A stretch of DNA of 64,000 bases, taken from the NCBI GenBank assembly GCA_016929905.1, contig JAFGHX010000455.1:1-64000 (forward strand), written 5' to 3'. Of this stretch, positions 49,127 through 58,131 are shown one piece after another. The notes under the pieces were generated by a model. The model did not search any database. It had not been told where the DNA came from and saw only the letters and a list, made by a program, of their open reading frames with translations. Position numbers and translations under genes: made by a program. Each line of letters opens with the position of its first letter. The stretch's first letter is position 1. Source of the DNA: Kiritimatiellia bacterium. GTDB taxonomy: Bacteria; Verrucomicrobiota; Kiritimatiellia; JAFGHX01.

Positions 49127-51933
49127 TGAGGGATGGCCTGTTGGAGGCGAGAATCGTGGCGATGCTGCTGGCCGCGGGTGTGGGGATGGCGGCGTTGGGT
49201 TGTGTCTGGGCCAGGGCTGCCGTGCCCGACATGGTGCCGATGCCGAAGTCCTATGAACAGACCGGTGGCGACTTCGAGCTGAGCGGCAAGCCGATCTTCA
49301 TCGAAAAGGGTAACCGGCAGTGCGAAATTGCCGCCGATGAGATTGCGCGGCGCGTCAAGGAACTGGGGGGCGAGCCGGGCGAGATCAAGCCGATGGGTGT
49401 TGTGACGGCGCCGGGCATCTATGTGCTGCCCGTCACAAGCGCCGCGGCCGTTCGTTTGGCCGGGGAACTGGCGCTCAAGGTCACGGCCGACGATCCGGGG
49501 CCGCAAGGGTACGTGATCGAGACCGCCCGCGACCGGCTGGTCGTCGTGGGCAGCGACAATGTCGGCACGCTCTACGGCGCCATGACCCTGCGCCAGATGA
49601 TGGCGAGCGCCGGGGCCGGGCGGGTCACGATCGCCGCCGCCCGCGTGCGCGACTGGCCCGACTACCGCTACCGCGGGCACATGAGTTTCTACCGCGGCCT
49701 GAAGGAATGGGGCGGCAAACCGGAGGACTACAAAGCCGGCATCGACTGGCTCATGCGGTTCAAGCTGAATATGTTGTCGGACTACGGATACTCGACCGAT
49801 CCGCGCGACGTGGACGCCGGTACACGGGCCTTCATACGCCGGCTTAACGAGTATGCGCTGGAGCGCGGCATCTACGCGATGCGCGGGGAAGATCGCGCCT
49901 ATGTCGGCTGCGAGTTGGACAAGGATCGACCGGAGTTTCAGAACTGGGACTGTGTCTTCTGCGCGCACGGACCGCAGTACTACTGCTGGTCGCGCGACGA
50001 ACTGACCCGCGCGCGCGCGGAGAGCCTGATGCAGCTCCAGAAGGACTGCGGCTTCTCCATTTTCCTTCTGCATCCGATCGACGGCGGCGGGATTATCGAT
50101 CCCGAGATGTGGAGCAAGCGGTGCGCGAGCTGCAAGGCGCGGTTCGGTGACGATCGCTGGAAAGCGAGCGCGCACCAGTTCAACCTGTGGGTCGAGATCA
50201 TGCGCGAGAAGGGGCTGGACCTCGTGTTCACCAGCCCGATCTATCCCTATCAGGCCGGAGACTCCCGCTATGCGGACCGCCTTGAGCCCAAATATGCGGT
50301 CCACCGCAAGAACAGCGTGGAGTACTGGAGCAAGCTGCACGCGATCCTGGACCCGTGCGTCATTCCGATGACCTGGATGACCACCCCCGACGCCATCCCC
50401 GGCTATCGCGCCTGTTTCGAGGGCCGGCCGATCGCCCTCTATGCGCACAGCACCCGCGTGCAGGGCTACTTCGGGACATGGCACCGATACAACGGGAGCA
50501 ACTACTCCGGGAATCCGAACGACATCTTTCTGCTTTCCGGCGGCTGGCTGGGCCCGAAGCTGACCTGGCTGAACAACATCTGCAGCGGCGAATTCTGCTG
50601 GAACACCAAGGCGCCGGGCAGCGCGGAGTTCGGGGGCCTCTACTACGATTCGGAGAAGGACCACACGGAACCGAAAGAGATCATCGAAGACTGGCTGCCG
50701 CGCGCCTGTCGCGCGCTGTTCGGCAGCGAGGTCGGAACCCGTATCGCGCCCGTCTACCAGGCCGGCGTCCTGCCGCTGTACATCGAGGAGCCGGGCACGG
50801 GCATCGCCACGGCCAACCAGTACCGGCGTCGCGCGAAGGCCGGCGCAACGGACCCGGGCGACACGAAGGGCGGGACCTACATCGCCACGGCGATCACGGA
50901 CAGCGCGGCGCGCATGGCCCGGCAGGTGGCGGCGACGCGCGCGGCGCTGGCCGCGCTGCAGGACGCGTACGGGTACCTGGACACGATCGACGCGTACCGG
51001 CGCCGCACGTTCATGTACTTCTACAAGCGTATGCCGCTCTGGCACCTCCTGGCCAAGGCACAGCATGCGGCGAAACTCGCGGCCGAGCTGGACAGGGACG
51101 GCAAGCGCGCCGCCGCCGTGCGAACCCTTGAAGAAGCACGTCGCGAACTGGAGAAGGACCGCGCGTTCGCCCGGCGCATTCTCGACGCGACCAGCAACGA
51201 GCCGGATTTGGCGGCGCTGGATCCGCTTCCCGGACGCGCCGAGAAGATCGACAAGATGTTGAACCTGCGCCTCAAGAGTCTGAACACGGTCTTCAAGCCG
51301 CGTCCCGCCGGCGACACGCTGAAGGTGGCCGTCTACGGGCAGTACGGATTGGCCGGCACCAAGAAGTATCTTCAGCAGTTCCGTAACGTCGAAGTCGAGA
51401 CCATCGGCGATCTGAGCGCCGCCACGCTGGACCCGTACGACTGTGTGCTCCTGTTCCAGACCCGCTCGTTGGATGAGGCCGACTACTTCCATACGCTCGC
51501 AAGCTATGTGAAGGACGGCGGGCGCGGCGTGCTGTTCCAGCACGATCTGTGCGGGTTCGGGCGATACCCGTTCGGGGAGCGCACCCCCTTCCCGGAGATT
51601 TCGCCTTACGCCAACGGGCGCAAGGACCTGAAGAAAGTGAAAGCCGCCGTCACGCACACGGTCCTGCCCGGCCTGAAGCAGGGCGATGTGCAGGAACACA
51701 TGTACTACGACCACATCACCCCCAAGCCGGGCCCGGAAGGAACGGTCGTCGCCGAGGATGAGGCGGGCGACCCCGTCGTTGTGATCGGCACGGCGGGCGA
51801 GGGAAAGGTCATCTTTGACGGCAACGTCAGTGTCGATCATGCCGACAAGAGTGTGGCGCTTACCGGCTTCAATGCCGTGCTCGCGCGCGGTGCGGTCGAA
51901 TGGTTCGCGGGCGTGAAGCTGGTGGAGAAGTGA
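49126..51933 (+). CDS. Secreted GH20-like glycosidase with C-terminal amidotransferase-like domain (type A1)
   Basis: 935 residues with AGGAGG before the start. Signal peptide (about 1-31), then a GH20b-like N-terminal domain (about 35-178: IFIEKGNRQCEIAADEI, DDPGPQGYVIET). A TIM-barrel region follows (about 182-560: SFYRGLKEW, FLLHPIDGGGIIDPEMW, RCASCKARFGDDRW, AHQFNLWVEIMREKG). The classical GH20 HxGGDE pair is not present; HPIDGGG stands in its place, so catalysis may differ. After a helical linker (585-722) comes a ThuA/class I amidotransferase-like fold (729-933: LKVAVYGQYG, GRGVLFQHDLCGFGRYPF, GEGKVIFDGN) without an obvious catalytic triad. The family suits hexosamine-containing polymers. 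Paralogues at 55030 and 58132. Confidence 0.85.
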   Translation: MRDGLLEARIVAMLLAAGVGMAALGCVWARAAVPDMVPMPKSYEQTGGDFELSGKPIFIEKGNRQCEIAADEIARRVKELGGEPGEIKPMGVVTAPGIYVLPVTSAAAVRLAGELALKVTADDPGPQGYVIETARDRLVVVGSDNVGTLYGAMTLRQMMASAGAGRVTIAAARVRDWPDYRYRGHMSFYRGLKEWGGKPEDYKAGIDWLMRFKLNMLSDYGYSTDPRDVDAGTRAFIRRLNEYALERGIYAMRGEDRAYVGCELDKDRPEFQNWDCVFCAHGPQYYCWSRDELTRARAESLMQLQKDCGFSIFLLHPIDGGGIIDPEMWSKRCASCKARFGDDRWKASAHQFNLWVEIMREKGLDLVFTSPIYPYQAGDSRYADRLEPKYAVHRKNSVEYWSKLHAILDPCVIPMTWMTTPDAIPGYRACFEGRPIALYAHSTRVQGYFGTWHRYNGSNYSGNPNDIFLLSGGWLGPKLTWLNNICSGEFCWNTKAPGSAEFGGLYYDSEKDHTEPKEIIEDWLPRACRALFGSEVGTRIAPVYQAGVLPLYIEEPGTGIATANQYRRRAKAGATDPGDTKGGTYIATAITDSAARMARQVAATRAALAALQDAYGYLDTIDAYRRRTFMYFYKRMPLWHLLAKAQHAAKLAAELDRDGKRAAAVRTLEEARRELEKDRAFARRILDATSNEPDLAALDPLPGRAEKIDKMLNLRLKSLNTVFKPRPAGDTLKVAVYGQYGLAGTKKYLQQFRNVEVETIGDLSAATLDPYDCVLLFQTRSLDEADYFHTLASYVKDGGRGVLFQHDLCGFGRYPFGERTPFPEISPYANGRKDLKKVKAAVTHTVLPGLKQGDVQEHMYYDHITPKPGPEGTVVAEDEAGDPVVVIGTAGEGKVIFDGNVSVDHADKSVALTGFNAVLARGAVEWFAGVKLVEK

Positions 51934-51949
51934 GCGGGGAGGGCATGGC

Positions 51950-54900
51950 ATGGAACGAGGAAGACGGATCGTGGCGGCGGCCGCCGCATGGCTCGCCGTC
52001 TCCCACGCCGCGCCGGGCGCCGAGCCGATCGCCGCGCAGCGTACCGGTGGCGAGCTGGTTCTGTACGACGCGGCGACGCAGGGCAACGAGGCGATCAGCA
52101 ACGGCACGTGGCCGGGCGGCGATATGCGGCCCGTGTCCAGGATCATGCGCAAGGCCGGCCGCACCTATGCGGAGTTCTCGTACACGGGCGCGCGCGGCAA
52201 GGCGCGCACCGTTTTCGGGTACAAACCGCTCCCGGAACCCGAAGAAACCATGCGTTACGCCGGCATCACGCTGGCCATCGACTATGACCGGGACGACTAT
52301 GCCAAGCTGGACGTGACCGCGCACTTCTCCGACAACAGCCAGGTCGGCACGCGGCTGACCCTCGAGCCCGGCGCGAAGGCATACGCCTTCACCCACGGGT
52401 TCCGCCACGCGAAGTGGGCGATCGCGTGGGAGAAGCTCGACTGGGTCCGGTTCATGGTCGACGCGGCCGGGCCGCAGGGCAATCCGGTGAGGTGGCGGCT
52501 TGAGAAGATGGTGATGATCACGAAAGAGAATACGCGGTCGCCTCAGCGGCTGGAGATCGGGCGCGTCGCCAACGCCCGGGAACTGCTGGGCGACAAGCCG
52601 GCCGGGCCGGGCGAGATCGAGGTTCTCGCGGTCATGCGTGCCGACAACCGGGACCGGGATCGCACGGCCGACTTCATGGTCGACTGTGCCTTGCGCAGCT
52701 TTCCGCCCGGCGCCTATCGCGCGCAGTGGCAGGTCGACGGCAGCGAGGTGGCGCCGCAGGAAGCCGCGCTGAGGCTGGGCGGCGAACAGGACATCACGAA
52801 GACGTTCAAGGTCCGCTCCGCGCGCAACGCGAACGGGACCTACACCTTCCGGCTCACGCTGCTGAACGCGCGCAACGAGGCTCAGGCCTGCGCGGCGGAG
52901 TTCGCGAACAGCCTGCTTGTGCCGGACCTCTTCGGCAAGCGCCTGCTCTCGCCGCGGCCCAAACAGATCGAGTGGGGGCAGGGCGAATTCGGGGCCAGGC
53001 GGCACTCGACGCTGTTCCTGCCGCAGAACGCCACGGCCCGTACGCTGAAGACCGGGGAGATTTTCAGCAGGAAATACGGTGAGCACACGGGGATTCGGCT
53101 CGCGACACAACCGTTCACGCACACGCCGCCTCCGCGCGGGATCGTGCTGCGGGTCGACGGCTCCGCGCTGTTCAAGGGCAAGCTGACCCGGCTGAACCGT
53201 GATGGATACTGCCTGCAGGTCGACCCCGACCGCGTTCTCGTCACCGGCGGCGACGAGCGCGGCCTGTACTACGGCATGGTCACCTTCTTCCAGCTGATGA
53301 AGAACGATTTCGAGATCCGGGAACACATGCCGGTGCCGTGCGTTGAGATCCTCGACTGGCCCGATCTGCCGAACCGCGTCATGATGGCGGGGCACGGCGG
53401 CGCGTGGCACTACTCGTCCTACAAGGAGCGGCGCGACATCGACTATCTGATCGACTGGGTCGACCGGTTCGTCGCGCAGAACAAGGCCAACATCTTCTAT
53501 GTCGACCTGGCCACGGCCGTCATATCCGAGCGGCGGCCGGAGTTCGGCGGGAAATCCAAGCTGTACACGCTGGACCAGCTCCGGAAGCTCGGCCAGTTCT
53601 GCCGCGACAATTTCGTCGACGTATGTCCGGCCTGGCAGGTCGGCGGGCATGCCAACTGGTGGCTGCTCGGCCTTCACCCGGAGTTGCGCGAGCAGGGCTA
53701 CTCGAACCAGTCCGACGTCACGCACCCCGAGCACAACAAGATCGTGTTCGACGTGATGCTGGACACGATTGAGGCGCTGGGCTGCCGGTATGCCACCCCG
53801 AAGGGCGACGAATGGTGGCACACGCCCAAGAAAGGCGAGAAGCCCCAGGACGTGATCCGGGGCATGGGCCGTGCCGAGCGATACCTGGATTTCCAGGTGA
53901 AGTGCCGCAATTTCCTCAAGAGCAAGGGTGTCCGCATGTTACTGTTCAGCGATATGATCAGCCCCTACCACAACGGCCAGCGCACCGGGGCCTACAAGCT
54001 CGTCGATCGGCTCCCGAAGGACGTCGTCATCTGCGATTGGGGCGGAGGCGAGACGGCGGCCTGGTTCCGAAAGCACGGGTTCGAGGTCTGGCGCACCCCG
54101 AACGGCGGGGGCGGCCTGGACGAGGAACTGGCCCGTGCGGTGAACGGTTTCGGGAACATCATCTACGGCACGGGCGGCGATGGAGTGGGCCTGCGTGACG
54201 ACTACAACACGATGCAGTCGACCTATTCGCTTTGCCGTGCGGCGGATATCGGCTGGAACGCGTATGACTACCCCGGCGACGAGCCGGGCCGCGAGGTGAG
54301 CATACGGAACCTGTTCGCGCTCCGGCCCGTCGGGCTGGCGGGCGCGCGATGCACGCCCCTTGATCTGACGGGCAGCTTCACGCACTCGTTCAACGCGTAT
54401 CTGAAGCAGGTCAAGCCCGAGAAATACGGCAATGGCGTCGTGCCCGTTCAACTCGGCAGCCGCGTGCAGGAGATCGCGCACGTTCCCATGCGCCTGGGGG
54501 CGAAGGGCCCGCCCGATCAGGCCGACCGGCCGGATTCGACCAAGCGGCCTGATCGGGCAGACGCCGGTGCCGGGAACTGCATCATCCTGCGCGAGAAGAG
54601 CGAGGACGTCGCCATCCCGGTGAATGCGCGTTATGCCTCCCTGGTCTTTCTGCACACGGCGTTCGTCCACAACTTCAAGGACCCGCGCGGGCAGCCGGGC
54701 ATGAACCGGCAATGGCCCTACGGCTGGCCGTGCGGCCGCTATGTGGTGCGCTACGAGGACGGCGAGCAGGCGACGCTGCCCGTGCGGTTGACGCGTGACA
54801 TCCGGCGTTTCGATACCAGTTCCCGGAATCGCGCGACGAACAACAACCGGTACGTCTTCGTGCTGCAGGATTGCGGCTACGATCCCGTTCACGTGTTCCA

Positions 54901-55030
54901 GTGGGAGTGGGTCAACCCGCACCCGCACAAGGCGATCCGCGAGCTGGTGGTCCAGCACGAGAAGCAGCTTGACGTGTCGATGATACTGTTTGCGATTACA
55001 GGGCGCGACGTCTGGAAGGAGGCACGGTGA
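51950..55030 (+). CDS. Secreted GH20-like hexosaminidase-type enzyme (type B1)
   Basis: 1,026 residues, 16 bp after A1, with GGGGAGG upstream. Signal peptide (1-24); an N-terminal carbohydrate-binding-like beta domain (GELVLYDAATQGNEAIS ... TLEPGAKAYAFTHGFRHAKW); a second beta domain; a GH20b-like domain (PRPKQIEWGQGEFGARRHST ... YYGMVTFFQLM); and a barrel containing YATPKGDEWWH. The Asp620-Glu621 pair of GDE matches the position and chemistry of the GH20 polarising Asp and acid/base Glu. A palindrome-encoded low-complexity insertion lies at 54511-54558. The end overlaps the next gene by one base (TGATG). Probable exo-acting enzyme on amino-sugar glycans. Confidence 0.85.
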   Translation: MERGRRIVAAAAAWLAVSHAAPGAEPIAAQRTGGELVLYDAATQGNEAISNGTWPGGDMRPVSRIMRKAGRTYAEFSYTGARGKARTVFGYKPLPEPEETMRYAGITLAIDYDRDDYAKLDVTAHFSDNSQVGTRLTLEPGAKAYAFTHGFRHAKWAIAWEKLDWVRFMVDAAGPQGNPVRWRLEKMVMITKENTRSPQRLEIGRVANARELLGDKPAGPGEIEVLAVMRADNRDRDRTADFMVDCALRSFPPGAYRAQWQVDGSEVAPQEAALRLGGEQDITKTFKVRSARNANGTYTFRLTLLNARNEAQACAAEFANSLLVPDLFGKRLLSPRPKQIEWGQGEFGARRHSTLFLPQNATARTLKTGEIFSRKYGEHTGIRLATQPFTHTPPPRGIVLRVDGSALFKGKLTRLNRDGYCLQVDPDRVLVTGGDERGLYYGMVTFFQLMKNDFEIREHMPVPCVEILDWPDLPNRVMMAGHGGAWHYSSYKERRDIDYLIDWVDRFVAQNKANIFYVDLATAVISERRPEFGGKSKLYTLDQLRKLGQFCRDNFVDVCPAWQVGGHANWWLLGLHPELREQGYSNQSDVTHPEHNKIVFDVMLDTIEALGCRYATPKGDEWWHTPKKGEKPQDVIRGMGRAERYLDFQVKCRNFLKSKGVRMLLFSDMISPYHNGQRTGAYKLVDRLPKDVVICDWGGGETAAWFRKHGFEVWRTPNGGGGLDEELARAVNGFGNIIYGTGGDGVGLRDDYNTMQSTYSLCRAADIGWNAYDYPGDEPGREVSIRNLFALRPVGLAGARCTPLDLTGSFTHSFNAYLKQVKPEKYGNGVVPVQLGSRVQEIAHVPMRLGAKGPPDQADRPDSTKRPDRADAGAGNCIILREKSEDVAIPVNARYASLVFLHTAFVHNFKDPRGQPGMNRQWPYGWPCGRYVVRYEDGEQATLPVRLTRDIRRFDTSSRNRATNNNRYVFVLQDCGYDPVHVFQWEWVNPHPHKAIRELVVQHEKQLDVSMILFAITGRDVWKEAR
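54511..54558. repeat. Palindromic insertion inside the type B1 gene
   Basis: GCCCGATCAGGCCG (54511-54524) is matched exactly by its reverse complement CGGCCTGATCGGGC (54545-54558). It encodes PPDQADRPDSTKRPDRADAG, a low-complexity loop out of character with the flanking beta strands, and is in frame. Confidence 0.7.
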
Positions 55031-57846
55031 TGACGAAGGGGGCTGCAGGAACGGGAATGATGACGGCGATCGTGTGGCTGGCGGCGGCGCTGGCGGTGCT
55101 TGTGGCGGAACCGGCGCGCGGGGCGCGTGTGCCGGACCTGGTGCCGATGCCGAGGAAGTATGAGCCGACCGGCGGGACGTTCGACCTGAACGCAAGACCG
55201 ATATTCATCGAGCAGGGCAACCGCCAGTGCGAGATCGCGGCCGATGAGATCGTGCGGCGCATCAAGGAACTGGGCGGCCGGGCCGGCGAGATCCGGCCGA
55301 TCGGCGACGTGACGGCGCCGGGCGTCTACGTGGTTCCCGTCACCGGCGCCGCGGCGGGGCCGGTCGTGCGAGGGCTGCAGACCCGGGTTACGGCCGACGA
55401 TCCGGGCCCGCAGGGCTATGTGCTCGAGACGAGCGGCGAGCGGCTGCTGATCGTGGGCAGCGACAACGTCGGCGCGCTCTACGGCGCGATGACGCTGCGC
55501 CAGATGATGGAGCCGGCGGCCGGCGGCCGCGTCCAGATCGCGGCGGCGCGCGTCTGCGACAGGCCGGACTACCGGTACCGGGGCCGGATGGGGTTCCACC
55601 GCGGGTTGCGGAACTGGGGCGGCAAGCCGGCGGACTACGAGGCGGGCATCCGTTGGATGATGCACTTCAAGATCAATGTCCTCTCGGACTACCAGTACTG
55701 GCTGGATCCGCGGCAGGTGAGCAAGGATCAGCGGGCGTTCTACAAGCGGATGAACGACTACGCGCTCGAACGCGGCATCTATGCGATGCGTGGCGAGGAC
55801 TCGACCTATGTCGGCTGCGGCCTCGACAAGGACAGGCCGGACTTCAAGGACTGGGACTGTATCGGAAACGCGAAATCCGGGCGATTCTACTGCTGGTCGC
55901 GCGACACGCTCACGCGCGAGCGTGCCGAGCGCCATGTCGACATGATGAAGGACTGCGGCTTCACGATGTTCTTCCTGCATCCGATCGACGGAGGCGGCAT
56001 CGAGGACCCGGAATTGTGGAGCCACCGTTGCGCGCGCTGCAAGGCGCGGTTCGGCGACGACCGCTGGAAAGCGAGCGCGCACCAGTTCAACATCTGGGCC
56101 GAGGTCATACGCGAGAAAGGGCTGAACGTCGTGTTCACCAGCCCGATCTACCCGTACTCCGCGGGTCATGCGAGTCTCGAAGACAAGACGGAAGCGAGGT
56201 ACGCGCGCCAGCGCCGCAACAGCGTGGAGTACTGGCGCAACCTGCACAAGGTGATGGATCCCGCGGTCATCCCCATGATCTGGATGGGCCAGCCCGATGA
56301 CGTGAAGCGGTACCGCTCCTACTTTGCAGGGCGGCCGTTGTGCCTCTACGCGCACAGCATTCGCGTGCTGGGCTATTTCGGAACGTGGCACCGCCAGAAC
56401 AAGACGAACTACACGGGCGATACGCGCGATATCTTCCTGCTGACCGGCGGGTTCAACGGCGGGGGCCTGTTGTCGATGAACCAGCTCTGCTCGTGCGAAT
56501 TCGCCTGGAACACCGAGGCGGCCGGCAGCGAGCTGTTCGACGGCATCTACTACGATGTCGAACGCGACCATACCGAGCCGAAAGAGATCATCGAGGACTG
56601 GCTGCCGCGCGCCTGCCGCGCGACGTTCGGCCGGGAAGTCGGCGATCGGATCGCGCCGGTCTACCAGGCGGCGGTCCTGCCGCTCTACATCGAGAATCCG
56701 GGCGAAGGGATCGCCGTGGCCAACAAGTACAGACGGCGCGCGAAAGCCGGCGCGACCGATCCGGGCGACACGGAGGGCGGCGACTACGTCGCGGTGGCGA
56801 TCGTCGACGATGCCGCGCGCATGGCGCGACAGGTGGCCGCGACCGGGAAGGCCTGGGCCGCGCTGGAGGCGGCCTACCCGTATCTCAACACGCTCGACCC
56901 CTACCAGCGCCAGACGTTCATGTGGTTCTACCGCCGCATGCCGCTCTGGCGCCTGCTCGCCAAGGCGCAGCACGCGGCCAAGCTCGGGGCCGAACTGAAC
57001 AAAGACGGCCAGCGTGATGCGGCCGTAGCGGAGATTCAGAAGGGGCTGCGCGAACTGGAGGCCGACCGCGCGTTCGCGGCGCGCATTCTCGATCAGGCCG
57101 GCAAAGACGAGGATGGCAAGTCGTTCGACGCGCTGCGCCATCGAGCCGACAGGATCGACGGGAAGCTGAACCTGGCGCTGAAGAGCCTGACGACCGTCTT
57201 CAGACCGCGGCCGGCCGGTGCAAGCGTCAAGGTGGGGTTGTACGGGGACTACGGCAAGGGGGGCACGAAGAAGTTCCTGGAACAGTTCAGCCATGTCGAG
57301 GTGAGCAGCATCGGCGATCTGTCGGCCGCGACGCTCGAGCCGTTTGATTGCGTCCTGATCTTCCAGACACGCGCCCTGGAGGAGAGCGATTACTTCGATA
57401 CGCTCGTGCGCTACGTGAAGGAGGGCGGGCGCGGCGTGCTCTTTCAGCACGACCTCTGCGGGTTCGGGCGGTACCCGTTCGGGGAGCGGACGCCGTTCCC
57501 GGAGGTCTCGCCCTACGCGAACGGGCGTAAGGACTTGGATAAGGTCAAAGCCGTCGCGGCCCACGCCGCTTTGCCCGGCATGAAGACCGGCGACGTTCAG
57601 ACGCACATGTACTACGACCACGTCACGCCGAAACCCGGCCCGAAAGGCACGGTCATTGTCGAAGACGAGAAAGGGAACCCCGTCGTCGTGGTGGGCGCCG
57701 CCGGCAAGGGGAAGGTGATCTTCGACGGCAACTGCAATATCGATCACCGGGACAAGAGCGTGGCACTCTCCGGATTCAATGCCGTCCTGGCGCAAGGTGC
57801 CGTGGAGTGGTTCACGGGCGTGAAACTGGTGCGGAACGGGAACTAG
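55030..57846 (+). CDS. Secreted GH20-like glycosidase with C-terminal amidotransferase-like domain (type A2)
   Basis: 938 residues; ATG 55030 (AGGAGG seven bases before; TGATG overlap with B1) rather than GTG 55027. Same plan as A1: signal peptide, GH20b-like domain (IFIEQGNRQCEIAADEI), barrel (FFLHPIDGGGIEDPELW, RCARCKARFGDDRW), helical linker, then the amidotransferase-like domain (GRGVLFQHDLCGFGRYPF). Strong similarity to A1 throughout indicates a duplication that may have included B1. As in A1, no HxGGDE motif is present. Followed by a 285-bp repeat-rich spacer. Confidence 0.85.
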   Translation: MTKGAAGTGMMTAIVWLAAALAVLVAEPARGARVPDLVPMPRKYEPTGGTFDLNARPIFIEQGNRQCEIAADEIVRRIKELGGRAGEIRPIGDVTAPGVYVVPVTGAAAGPVVRGLQTRVTADDPGPQGYVLETSGERLLIVGSDNVGALYGAMTLRQMMEPAAGGRVQIAAARVCDRPDYRYRGRMGFHRGLRNWGGKPADYEAGIRWMMHFKINVLSDYQYWLDPRQVSKDQRAFYKRMNDYALERGIYAMRGEDSTYVGCGLDKDRPDFKDWDCIGNAKSGRFYCWSRDTLTRERAERHVDMMKDCGFTMFFLHPIDGGGIEDPELWSHRCARCKARFGDDRWKASAHQFNIWAEVIREKGLNVVFTSPIYPYSAGHASLEDKTEARYARQRRNSVEYWRNLHKVMDPAVIPMIWMGQPDDVKRYRSYFAGRPLCLYAHSIRVLGYFGTWHRQNKTNYTGDTRDIFLLTGGFNGGGLLSMNQLCSCEFAWNTEAAGSELFDGIYYDVERDHTEPKEIIEDWLPRACRATFGREVGDRIAPVYQAAVLPLYIENPGEGIAVANKYRRRAKAGATDPGDTEGGDYVAVAIVDDAARMARQVAATGKAWAALEAAYPYLNTLDPYQRQTFMWFYRRMPLWRLLAKAQHAAKLGAELNKDGQRDAAVAEIQKGLRELEADRAFAARILDQAGKDEDGKSFDALRHRADRIDGKLNLALKSLTTVFRPRPAGASVKVGLYGDYGKGGTKKFLEQFSHVEVSSIGDLSAATLEPFDCVLIFQTRALEESDYFDTLVRYVKEGGRGVLFQHDLCGFGRYPFGERTPFPEVSPYANGRKDLDKVKAVAAHAALPGMKTGDVQTHMYYDHVTPKPGPKGTVIVEDEKGNPVVVVGAAGKGKVIFDGNCNIDHRDKSVALSGFNAVLAQGAVEWFTGVKLVRNGN

Positions 57847-57853
57847 ACGGGAG

Positions 57854-58047
57854 TGGCTCGCCGGGAGCCTCGCCCTCCAACGGAACGCGAGTCCGGAAAA
57901 TGGAGGGCGAGCGTCCCGAGGCTGTCTCAAGACCGGGGAACAGCCCTTACGGGCTTAACTACAAACGGCTGAAAACACCGGATGTGCCGTTTGTAGTCAA
58001 CGCCGTAAGGCGTGTGGCAACGTGCGACTGGGGTCTTGAGACAGCCT
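57854..58047. repeat. Nested palindromic repeats downstream of the A2 gene
   Basis: An imperfect copy of the GGCTCG...CCTCCA repeat (arms 57854-57880 and 57901-57923) runs into a 16-bp perfect arm AGGCTGTCTCAAGACC (57919-57934), paired with GGTCTTGAGACAGCCT (58032-58047). Inside lies CCTTACGGGCTTAACTACAA plus ACGG (57945-57968), nearly inverted at 57987-58010. This inner part is shared with the repeat at 10922. No gene is seen. Confidence 0.75.
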
Positions 58048-58131
58048 CGCCCCGCGAGCCGAGTCGCGGGTGGCATGCGCCATCCGCTTGCTGAATGGCA
58101 CAGGCCAGCGGTGTCTGGCAGGAGGTAGGAC

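Noticed and set aside
49123..52164. 1,013-codon minus-strand frame opposite the A1 gene (similar ones at 54889-57930 and 57997-60117)
   Set aside because: Their repeated similarity only mirrors the similarity of the sense paralogues; no domain is present.
58079..58100. TGGCAC-N-GC sequence resembling a sigma-54 promoter before A3
   Set aside because: The GG to GC distance is one base short of the required spacing and the -12 element is not TTGC.
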